Shown here one piece after another: positions 1 to 5,443 of a DNA stretch of 5,744 bases (positions are counted from its first letter, which is position 1; the number at the start of each line of letters is the position of its first letter). Made by a program: the position numbers and the translations under genes. The notes beneath the pieces are model-generated. The model ran no database searches and had not been told where the DNA came from. It saw only the letters and a list, made by a program, of their open reading frames with translations. Where the stretch lies: NCBI RefSeq assembly GCF_030441895.1, contig NZ_JARJAS010000044.1. The stretch is one strand, 5' to 3'. This stretch comes from Enterococcus_D entomosocium. Its GTDB lineage: Bacteria > Bacillota > Bacilli > Lactobacillales > Enterococcaceae.

Positions 1-329
1 CCTTAGAAGAAGTGAAACGGTCGCTAGAAGTTGATGATGAAGAACTCGATAAGCAGTTAACTGACTTTATCAAGCGAATTTCAAGCCAGTTATGTGTACG
101 TTTGGGCTTCTTAGAGAGCGTTCCTGCGACTTTAAGCTATATCGTGGTCGAATGTACTATCAAGCGATTTAACCGCAAGGGTAACGAAGGTATGAGCTCG
201 TATGGACAAGAAGGTGAGTCGATCTCTTACGGAAAGCTTTTAGATGAGTTTGAAGACGATATTTTTGCTTATCTAAAGAAACAAAATGGGAGTACCCCTC
301 CATATAGAAGTGTGGCGAAGTTCTTATGA
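1..329 (+). CDS. Head-tail connector protein (5' end outside window)
   Basis: This is probably the head-tail connector (adaptor) of the HK97 gp6 / SPP1 gp15 type, a small helical protein that forms a ring under the portal and extends the DNA channel. The frame is open to the left edge: codons at 3-11 read Leu-Glu-Glu before the GTG at 12. That GTG is therefore probably an internal Val codon, and the true start lies a few codons upstream of the window. About 108 residues are visible, close to the usual family length of roughly 100-115. The N-terminal part is acidic and helical (EVDDEELDKQLTDFI), followed by a region rich in short hydrophobic helices and a KRFNRKGNEGMSSYGQEGES stretch typical of these connectors. 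Position immediately before a head closure gene supports the role. The assignment rests on family resemblance and gene order, not on a catalytic motif. The stop overlaps the next start by four bases. Confidence 0.75.
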   Translation, partial: LEEVKRSLEVDDEELDKQLTDFIKRISSQLCVRLGFLESVPATLSYIVVECTIKRFNRKGNEGMSSYGQEGESISYGKLLDEFEDDIFAYLKKQNGSTPPYRSVAKFL

Positions 330-655
330 GATATGACACAGAAGTAACTTTCGTTATCGAAAAAGATGGCTATTATGATCCAGAGTTAGGGGAGCATGTA
401 GAGCCGACTTTAGACGAAAAAATCAAGCTTGCTAATGTAACTGATTTGGGAACTGACCGCTCGAAAGCTTTGTTCGGAGATATTAAGCAAGGAGCAAAAG
501 TGATTCGTTTGCTTCGACCTTACACCAAGGAGTGGGATTACGTTTTAATCTTCAACAAACTTAGGAGCAAAACGGAGAAGTTCGAGATTATCACTGAACG
601 TAACCTTCGACTTAAAAATACTTTTATCGTCCAGGAGGTGGCTTCAAATGAGTAA
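326..655 (+). CDS. Head closure / head-tail adaptor protein
   Basis: This 109-residue protein resembles the small head closure (stopper) proteins of Firmicute siphophages, functionally like SPP1 gp16, which seal the connector after DNA packaging and present the surface where the tail docks. The visible pattern is a short beta-rich N-terminus (RYDTEVTFVIEKDGYYDPEL), then the stretch ANVTDLGTDRSKALFGDIK at about residues 37-55, which I recognise from this family. A basic beta-rich C-terminus ends in FIVQEVASNE. No enzyme motif is present or expected. The start ATG sits in an ATGA overlap with the stop of the connector gene and has only a weak upstream purine run, so translation is probably coupled to the upstream gene. 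Its own stop overlaps the next gene by eight bases. The exact subfamily name is uncertain. Confidence 0.75.
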   Translation: MRYDTEVTFVIEKDGYYDPELGEHVEPTLDEKIKLANVTDLGTDRSKALFGDIKQGAKVIRLLRPYTKEWDYVLIFNKLRSKTEKFEIITERNLRLKNTFIVQEVASNE

Positions 656-1031
656 GAGAAAGGTTTTTCAAATCAATGGATTGCCTGAATTGTCAAAGAA
701 ACTCAAAAAAAACGCCACGATGGATGATGTTAAAACTGTTGTAAAAGTAAATACTGCGGAACTCACGGAAGGGATGCAAAGAGAGACCCAAAAGGTACTC
801 ACAGGTCACTGGGAAGGCGGCAAATTCGTCAAACCTACTGGCGCGACTAAGCGAAGCATTACGATGAAGATCTCTAACAAAGGACTTTCAGGACATACAG
901 GACCAAAAACAGAGTACTCTCCGTATTTAATCAGAGGAACACGCTTTATGGCTAAGCGTGATTTTTTCTTTCCACCTTTGAGAATTCAGAAGGCAAAATT
1001 TAAATCTGATTTAGAACGGTTGGTGGAATAG
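648..1031 (+). CDS. HK97 gp10-like neck/tail-completion protein
   Basis: This 127-residue basic protein resembles the HK97 gp10-like family, which sits between head closure and tail terminator genes in many siphophages and is needed to complete the head-tail interface. It opens with a short strand and amphipathic helix (QINGLPELSKKLKK). A central segment follows (residues about 47-75) with the family's typical GATKRSITMK motif, where the members carry a T-G-x-L/T-x-x-S-I pattern. The C-terminal third has the YSPYLIRGTRFMAKRDFF region, resembling the Y-x-x-Y-x-x-x-G-T-R-x-x-x-A-x-x-F/P signature. The start is well supported by the ribosome binding site AGGAGGTG at 633-640, seven bases before ATG. 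The start lies inside the end of the upstream gene, and the stop abuts the next start (TAGATG). The fold assignment is fairly secure; the precise structural role is inferred from position. Confidence 0.8.
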   Translation: MSKRKVFQINGLPELSKKLKKNATMDDVKTVVKVNTAELTEGMQRETQKVLTGHWEGGKFVKPTGATKRSITMKISNKGLSGHTGPKTEYSPYLIRGTRFMAKRDFFFPPLRIQKAKFKSDLERLVE

Positions 1032-1427
1032 ATGAAGACTAGAGAACAATCAATCTTTGATGAGATGTTTAAACGATCGAATGCACTGGGGTATCAAACC
1101 TACGACTACAAACCAGCGAGTGCTGCTAGCTACCCTTTTGTTGAATTTGAAGATACTCAAACACTTCACTCCACTAACAAATCTCATGTTTTAGGAAATG
1201 TCGTGATTGTAATTTCTGTATGGGGTTTGCATACAAAGCGAAAACAGGTGTCTGAAATGGCGTCTGCTTTGTTTGAGCAAGCGATGCAAGTAAATACATC
1301 TGACGGATATTCATGGGCGCTAGACACCAATGCAAGCGACATACAGACGGTAACAGACACAAGCACAAACACACCGCTTAAACGAGCGATTATTGAATTG
1401 AATTTTAGATTAATAGGAGGAATTTAA
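1032..1427 (+). CDS. Tail terminator / tail completion protein
   Basis: The 131-residue product is most likely the tail terminator, equivalent in role to SPP1 gp17 or lambda gpU. That protein caps the finished tail tube and joins it to the head. Such proteins are often mislabelled as minor capsid proteins in Firmicute prophages. The sequence shows an N-terminal helix (EQSIFDEMFKRSNAL), a YPFVEFED segment at about residues 35-42, a beta strand with NVVIVISVWG (about 56-65), a helix following it (KRKQVSEMASALFEQAMQV) and a final strand, IIELNFRLIGG. This alpha/beta order matches the terminator fold. It lies immediately before the major tail protein, the usual place for a terminator. The start directly follows the previous stop, with only a modest GGTGG at 1022-1026, suggesting coupled translation. 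It could belong to one of several related terminator families; I cannot choose between them by eye. Confidence 0.7.
   Translation: MKTREQSIFDEMFKRSNALGYQTYDYKPASAASYPFVEFEDTQTLHSTNKSHVLGNVVIVISVWGLHTKRKQVSEMASALFEQAMQVNTSDGYSWALDTNASDIQTVTDTSTNTPLKRAIIELNFRLIGGI
1415..1420 (+). promoter_or_regulatory. Strong RBS of major tail protein
   Basis: AGGAGG lies seven bases before the ATG at 1428, inside the final codons of the terminator gene. It is a near-consensus Shine-Dalgarno sequence. It contrasts with the weak sites of the head closure and terminator genes, in keeping with the need for many copies of the tube protein per virion. Confidence 0.8.
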
Positions 1428-1940
1428 ATGGCTGAGGCTAAACAAGGTATTGATTTAATTTTGCTTTATCGAGTTAAAAGTAAAGCGGAGCAAGAAGCGG
1501 CTTGGAAAATGGCTTTCCAAACCGAACATGAAAATAGCAAAAGCAGAAGTGCAGATAAAACTGCTACAAAAGATGGCGGGATTATCAATTTAGGAGACGT
1601 CGAGTATACATTGACTGGTACATCTATTGTTGCTAAAGGAGATCCTCATGTTGATGAAATGGATGATGCCTTTGATGACGGGGAAGTCATTGAAGTTTGG
1701 GAGATTGATCGTGCGGAAAAAGGTACAGGCGAAAATGCTGACAAGTACAAAGCTAAGTACGCTCAAGCTTATCTGACAAGTTTTGGCTGGACTCCCGCCG
1801 CTGAAGATGCACTTGAATTATCACAGGAATTTGGTGTTTTTGGCCGACAACAAAAAGGCTATGCAACTCTGACAGATGAACAAGCGGAAGTCGTGCAATA
1901 TGCATTTACAGACACAGTAAAACAAACACCAGAAGGCTAA
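1428..1940 (+). CDS. Major tail protein (TP901-1 family)
   Basis: This 170-residue protein is the major tail tube subunit, which stacks as hexameric rings around the tape measure. It resembles the TP901-1-type major tail proteins of Firmicute siphophages. The N-terminus (AEAKQGIDLILLYRVKS) is the typical opening of the family, followed by a flexible charged segment with ENSKSRSADKTATKDG (about residues 35-50). Next come a strand region GDVEYTLTGTSIVAKGDP (about 56-73) and an acidic helix with DEMDDAFDDGEVIEVWEID. The C-terminal part has AYLTSFGWTPAAEDALELSQEFGVFG, the segment expected near the inner beta barrel. Length is normal for a subunit without an Ig-like decoration domain, and no such domain follows in any frame. 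The stop is followed at once by a terminator-like hairpin. Assignment is confident from sequence type plus position between terminator and chaperone genes. Confidence 0.9.
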   Translation: MAEAKQGIDLILLYRVKSKAEQEAAWKMAFQTEHENSKSRSADKTATKDGGIINLGDVEYTLTGTSIVAKGDPHVDEMDDAFDDGEVIEVWEIDRAEKGTGENADKYKAKYAQAYLTSFGWTPAAEDALELSQEFGVFGRQQKGYATLTDEQAEVVQYAFTDTVKQTPEG

Positions 1941-1970
1941 GCACTCTTAATTGAGTGCTTTTTATTTTTA
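1939..1970 (+). terminator. Intrinsic-terminator-like hairpin after major tail gene
   Basis: AAGCACTC (1939-1946) and GAGTGCTT (1953-1960) are perfect inverted arms of eight base pairs around a six-base loop TTAATT, and a T-rich run TTTATTTTTA follows (1961-1970). The first two bases of the left arm belong to the stop codon of the major tail gene. The hairpin ends just before the AGGAGG of the next gene, leaving no room for a new promoter. The downstream tail genes therefore depend on read-through, so it may work as a partial terminator or as a 3' stabiliser of the major tail transcript. The stem is only moderately GC-rich, so strength is uncertain. Confidence 0.7.
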
Positions 1971-1983
1971 GGAGGATGAATCA

Positions 1984-2334
1984 ATGGAATTAACAATCAA
2001 TGGAAAAGCTTATTCATTTAAATTTGGCGTCAAATTTGTTCGGGAGGTTGACAAGAGAAAGCCTTTTGAGCGTGAAGGTGTCCAATTTGGACTCGGACTG
2101 GTCGCAAGAGTTTTGCCTGAACTACAAGCAACAAACGTTGCCACATTATCAGATGTTCTTTATATGGCTAATCAAACAGAAAGTCCAAAAGTAAAACAAT
2201 CTGAATTAGATGATTTCATTGACGATCACGAAGATATCGAAGCTTTGTTTGATGAAGTTATCAAGGAATTAAGAGAAAGTAATGCGGGAAAGCTAGCAAT
2301 GCGTCAAATGGACGAAAACAAACCGAAACAATAA
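1984..2334 (+). CDS. Tail assembly chaperone, short form (gpG-like)
   Basis: The 116-residue product is the short tail assembly chaperone, the counterpart of lambda gpG. It coats the tape measure and is absent from the finished tail. It starts with MELTINGKAYSFKFGVKFVR, the short beta hairpin followed by a helix that opens Firmicute chaperones of this class. Helical segments follow at about 35-48 and 55-65, with an acidic stretch ELDDFIDDHEDIEALFDEVI at about 74-93. This gene follows the major tail gene and precedes the tape measure, as in most siphophages. AGGAGG at 1970-1975 lies eight bases before the start, giving an unambiguous choice of ATG. A -1 slippery heptamer lies at codons 102-103 and lets a fraction of ribosomes continue into the overlapping T frame. 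Normal decoding ends 13 residues later at TAA 2332-2334. Confidence 0.85.
   Translation: MELTINGKAYSFKFGVKFVREVDKRKPFEREGVQFGLGLVARVLPELQATNVATLSDVLYMANQTESPKVKQSELDDFIDDHEDIEALFDEVIKELRESNAGKLAMRQMDENKPKQ
2286..2292 (+). promoter_or_regulatory. Programmed -1 ribosomal frameshift site GGGAAAG
   Basis: In the reading frame of the chaperone gene this heptamer is G GGA AAG, fitting the X-XXY-YYZ rule exactly, and it is the same heptamer used by lambda G/T. Slippage by -1 re-pairs on GGG AAA and continues in a frame that has no stop from here to 2697. The Gly-Lys codons are residues 102-103. Nine bases downstream there is a small possible hairpin with arms CGTC (2302-2305) and GACG (2311-2314). 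It is only four base pairs, so its role as a stimulator is doubtful. No other heptamer in the overlap fits the rule as well. Confidence 0.85.
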
Positions 2335-2699
2335 GCTCAGCAGAAGTATACGAAAACATTCTTATTAATTCGTTTAGGTATCTTGGAATGACAGATATCC
2401 GACAGATAGAGCGAATGACACCTTATGAGTTTGAAATTCGTATGACAGCCCACCAACTAAAACGACTAGATGAGCAAGAAGCTATTCATCTGCAAGCTTG
2501 GGCTAATCGCAAAGTAAAAGCAGAAAAAAATATAGGTACTGAGAAAAAACCTAAGATAGTTCCAGTATTTACGAAATTTGAAGATTTCTTTGACAAAGAA
2601 AAACTTGAAAAAGAGATTCTTGGAATTCAAACACAAGAAGTAATACAACCACCTAAACAAACTAAGCTTTTGAAACTAATGAAAAAAGCTAACTCCTGA
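2292..2699 (+). CDS. Chaperone T domain, made as G-T fusion by -1 frameshift
   Basis: This segment is the C-terminal extension of the long tail assembly chaperone (gpGT-like). In lambda the T part binds major tail protein and recruits it to the tape measure. After slippage at 2286-2292 it adds 135 residues, giving a predicted fusion of 103 + 135 = 238 residues. The frame reads ASNASNGRKQTETISSAEVY and then the recognisable block ILINSFRYLGMTDIRQIERM, then TPYEFEIRMTAHQLKRLDEQ and AIHLQAWANRKVKA, helical and rich in charged residues. The C-terminus is Lys-rich. An ATG at 2388 could start a 103-residue product, but it has no credible ribosome binding site. The conserved-looking residues also begin upstream of it, so independent translation is unlikely. 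The stop TGA (2697-2699) is 16 bases before the tape measure start, just ahead of that gene's ribosome binding site. Confidence 0.85.
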   Translation, partial: ASNASNGRKQTETISSAEVYENILINSFRYLGMTDIRQIERMTPYEFEIRMTAHQLKRLDEQEAIHLQAWANRKVKAEKNIGTEKKPKIVPVFTKFEDFFDKEKLEKEILGIQTQEVIQPPKQTKLLKLMKKANS

Positions 2700-2715
2700 G
2701 GAAAGGAGGAAAACT

Positions 2716-5433
2716 ATGGAATCATATAGCGTTGAAGCGATCCTCTCGGCAGTTGACAAGAATTTCACATCTACAATGAAAGATGCTGACAATTCAATGG
2801 GTGGCCTTAACGAGAACACAAAGAAAACGAATACTTCTATCCTCGATATCGCTAAAGGTGTCGGGGTTTTTAAATTGGTCGACAAAGCGATTGGTGTTGT
2901 TACAAGCTCATTAGGCGGTGCGATTGATCGCTTTGACACATTCAAACAATACCCCAACGTAATGCGCCAGCTCGGCTATTCAACAGAAGAAGTAGACCGA
3001 TCGATGTCCAAACTAACCGAAGGTATTGATGGGCTACCTACAACCCTAGACGATATTGTGAAAAACGCTCAAAGCCTTACTATGACTACTGGAGATTTAG
3101 ATAAAGGTACTGAGTCGGCAATCGCCTTAAACAATGCGTTCTTGGCAAGTGGTGCAAGTTCTGCAGATGCAAGCAGAGGGCTAACTCAATATACGCAAAT
3201 GTTGGCTAAAGGGAAGGTCGATATGCAATCGTGGAATTCTCTTACTGATACTATGGGGCTTTCGCTGGGTGAAGTAGCGAAAAGTTTCGGCATGACTGGT
3301 GCGGCTGCAAAAAATGATTTGTACGATGCATTAAAAGAAGGAACGATAACTTTCGATCAGTTCAACGATAAGATGATTGAAATGTATGGAATAGGTACGG
3401 ACGGCGCAGAGCTTGCGAAAGCCAATTCAAAGGGTGTTGCAACTTCTATACAGAATCTGCAAACAGCGGTTAAAAATGGTATTGCTGGAATCCTTGAAGA
3501 AATAAATCTTTTGCTTGGAGGAAGTGACGATTTTAATGCCATTGCCGCCACGATAGATAAAGCGAAGCCGATTATAACTAATGCTTTTATAGCCATTAGG
3601 GATGCTATTCCCCCAACAATCAGTTTTTTAACTGATTTATGGAACACAATCGAGCCTTTCTTACCGTTAATAATGGCTATTGTAGGTTATATAGCTATTT
3701 ATCAAGGTGTCATGGGTACTGCTAGAAAAGCAGTTGAGCTATACAATGGCGCTCAAAAAATGATGAACGTGTTGATGAACTTAAATCCAATTGGACTCGT
3801 TATTGCAGCGGTTATCGCTCTTGTTGCAGGATTCATCTACCTTTGGAATACAAGCGAAGGCTTTAGGAACTTCTGGATTGGTCTTTGGGAAGGAATTCAA
3901 AGTGTTGTTGGCGCTGCTGTTGATTGGATTGTTTCTGCTTGGGAAGGTGTTGCTGAATTCTTCTCAAACGCATGGAACGGCACTGTCGAAGCAAGTAAAA
4001 AAGCAGCGGAAGGTGCAAAACAAGCGTGGCAGAATACCAAACAATGGTTTGCTGACTTGTGGCAAGGCATCAAAGATTCAGCTACCGATATGTGGGAAGG
4101 AACAAAGCAAGCATTTAGTGACGGTGTAGACAATATCGTTTCGGTTTGGGATGGGATCACACAGTGGTTCTCTGATCTATGGAATGGTATCAAGTCTACA
4201 GTAACCTCTATTGTTCAAGGAATTGCTGATGGGATAATGAGTCGCTTCGGTACTCTTGTTTATGGCGTAAGAAATGCATTTATCCACATGAGCTTCTTCT
4301 TGAGGACTCTTTGGACTAATTTAGCTAAAATAGCTGGCCAGATCTTTGAGATTATGAAAAACGTTATTCTTGCACCAGTATTATTAGTAACTTCGTTGAT
4401 ATCTGGCGGTTGGGAAGAAGCTAAAAACAATATGATTGGAATCTGGAATAACATTCAAACTGCCGCTCTTGAAATATGGGCATCTATAACAGCGATTCTT
4501 GACAGCTTCCTAGTAAATACCAAGATGGCATTCCTGAATATCTGGAATGGTATCAAAGCGGCGCTAGAATACATCTGGACAACGATCCAAACCATTGCTA
4601 CTGAAACATTCAACAGCATGGTAGCTTTCTTCGTTGAAACTTGGACGAATATTAAACAAGGTACTATTGATGCATGGGAAGGGCTGAAAACATGGTTATC
4701 AGAAACATGGGATAGTATAAAGCAAATCGCTATCGATACTTGGAATAGTGTGAAGCAGTTCTTCATTGATTTGTGGGAATCTATTAAGACAAACACGATC
4801 AATATGTGGAATGGAATCAAAGACGGTGTCACGACTACTTGGGAAAATACGAAGAATGCGGTTATCAATATCGCAACAGGACTTGTCGACGGTGCCAATC
4901 AGGCATGGGAAAACATGAAAAAAGGTGTTTCAAATGCCGTAGACAGGGTAAAGGAAACTTTCGATACTATTAGAGAAATCGATTTGTTGCAAATCGGGAA
5001 AGATATTATAGACGGATTAGTAAAAGGTATTAGAAGTAAAATCGACGATGTTGTTAGTGCGGTGCAAGATGTTGCAAATACTATTACAGGGAAAGTGAAG
5101 GATATATTAAATATTCACTCACCTTCACGAGTTATGGCTGAGCTAGGTGTATTCACTTCCCAAGGTTTGGCGGAAGGGATGCTCGACGGATCGAAATATG
5201 TTGAGAAAGCTTCTGATACTTTAGCGGATAAAGCCTCAAATATGGATATTGGGAACCGTATTTCAGCAGTTAATAGCCAAATTCAGTCGAAAGTTCAGCA
5301 CGAAGTTAGCTACGGAACCAATAACAAGCCAGCATTGTTTAACATTCAATTAGGCAATCAAGTGTTTCAAGCCTTTGTTGAGGATATCAATGAAGCGCAA
5401 GGTAACGGAATTAATGTAAATATGCAATTTTAG
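2716..5433 (+). CDS. Tail tape measure protein
   Basis: This 905-residue protein is the tape measure. It fills the tail tube lumen, fixes tail length and is released at infection. AAAGGAGG at 2702-2709, six bases before ATG, sets the start. Residues about 76-240 look like the N-terminal tape measure domain: QYPNVMRQLGYS (78-89), GIDGLPTTLDDI (103-114), an Ala/Ser-rich helix, then MQSWNSLTDTMG with W173. Two hydrophobic segments follow at about 313-335 and 356-377. Residues 391-731 are a Trp-rich helical repeat with 11- and 18-residue spacing. The C-terminal part has a helical linker and the common tape measure motif IHSPSR (800-805), followed by LGVFTSQGLAEGM. I see no peptidoglycan hydrolase or peptidase domain. 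At about 0.15 nm per residue the length predicts a tail near 135 nm. That figure is an inference from the general rule. Confidence 0.95.
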   Translation: MESYSVEAILSAVDKNFTSTMKDADNSMGGLNENTKKTNTSILDIAKGVGVFKLVDKAIGVVTSSLGGAIDRFDTFKQYPNVMRQLGYSTEEVDRSMSKLTEGIDGLPTTLDDIVKNAQSLTMTTGDLDKGTESAIALNNAFLASGASSADASRGLTQYTQMLAKGKVDMQSWNSLTDTMGLSLGEVAKSFGMTGAAAKNDLYDALKEGTITFDQFNDKMIEMYGIGTDGAELAKANSKGVATSIQNLQTAVKNGIAGILEEINLLLGGSDDFNAIAATIDKAKPIITNAFIAIRDAIPPTISFLTDLWNTIEPFLPLIMAIVGYIAIYQGVMGTARKAVELYNGAQKMMNVLMNLNPIGLVIAAVIALVAGFIYLWNTSEGFRNFWIGLWEGIQSVVGAAVDWIVSAWEGVAEFFSNAWNGTVEASKKAAEGAKQAWQNTKQWFADLWQGIKDSATDMWEGTKQAFSDGVDNIVSVWDGITQWFSDLWNGIKSTVTSIVQGIADGIMSRFGTLVYGVRNAFIHMSFFLRTLWTNLAKIAGQIFEIMKNVILAPVLLVTSLISGGWEEAKNNMIGIWNNIQTAALEIWASITAILDSFLVNTKMAFLNIWNGIKAALEYIWTTIQTIATETFNSMVAFFVETWTNIKQGTIDAWEGLKTWLSETWDSIKQIAIDTWNSVKQFFIDLWESIKTNTINMWNGIKDGVTTTWENTKNAVINIATGLVDGANQAWENMKKGVSNAVDRVKETFDTIREIDLLQIGKDIIDGLVKGIRSKIDDVVSAVQDVANTITGKVKDILNIHSPSRVMAELGVFTSQGLAEGMLDGSKYVEKASDTLADKASNMDIGNRISAVNSQIQSKVQHEVSYGTNNKPALFNIQLGNQVFQAFVEDINEAQGNGINVNMQF
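3652..3846 (+). other. Two hydrophobic, membrane-like segments in tape measure
   Basis: Within the tape measure, residues about 313-335 (core LPLIMAIVGYIAIYQG) and 356-377 (core GLVIAAVIALVAGFIYLW) are long, nearly uncharged stretches separated by a short polar link containing KAVELYNGAQKMM. They are long enough to span a bilayer. In tape measure proteins such segments are often proposed to insert in the host membrane during DNA entry; that role is inference here. Confidence 0.65.
3886..4908 (+). repeat. Tape measure aromatic repeat (11/18-residue register)
   Basis: Trp codons recur at fixed spacing. In the first part W391, W409, W420, W438, W449, W460 and W478 are spaced 18, 11, 18, 11, 11 and 18 residues. 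From 478 to 731 an uninterrupted 11-residue register covers 24 positions: 16 Trp, 4 Phe (511, 522, 544, 632), 2 Val (500, 555), Leu599 and Ala720. A second aromatic often sits five residues before the register position (W404, F415, W444, W484, F528, F638, W660, F682), and Lys is common four residues after it (WNGIK, WESIK, WDSIK types). Both 11 and 18 are close to whole helical turns, so one aromatic stripe would run along a long helix. The repeat is conserved in protein but diverged in DNA, so it is an old repeat rather than a recent tandem expansion. Confidence 0.85.
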
Positions 5434-5437
5434 GAGG
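5432..5437 (+). promoter_or_regulatory. RBS of distal tail gene, overlapping tape measure stop
   Basis: AGGAGG begins on the second base of the TAG stop of the tape measure gene (5431-5433) and lies six bases before ATG 5444. Spacing selects this ATG over the in-frame ATG at 5456, which is 18 bases away. Ribosomes ending the tape measure would cover the site, so the two genes are probably translationally linked. Confidence 0.8.
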
Positions 5438-5443
5438 TAGGAA

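Noticed and set aside
1938..1983. Frameshifted long form of the major tail protein, as found in some Listeria phages
   Set aside because: Both alternative frames hit stops right after the gene (TAA at 1948, TGA at 1952), so no extension or Ig-like domain can be added.
2292..2297. GCTAGC palindrome directly after the slippery site
   Set aside because: Six bases with no loop cannot form a useful intramolecular hairpin, and such palindromes are expected by chance.
2388..2699. Independent 103-residue gene starting at ATG 2388
   Set aside because: No ribosome binding site precedes it, the frame is open back to the GGGAAAG heptamer, and T-like residues begin before the ATG. It is better read as the tail of the frameshift fusion.
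3791..4129. Out-of-frame + strand ORF of 112 codons inside the tape measure gene
   Set aside because: It lies wholly within the strongly supported tape measure frame, has a Leu/Lys/Gln-biased translation typical of a shifted reading of the Trp repeats, and has no ribosome binding site.
4455..4898. Antisense ORF of 147 codons opposite the tape measure repeats
   Set aside because: It is a shadow of the periodic repeat: the same codons recur every 33 bases, so stops are avoided in the antisense frame as well. The translation is a hydrophobic, repetitive string with no recognisable domain. The other antisense ORFs in the window were rejected for similar reasons.
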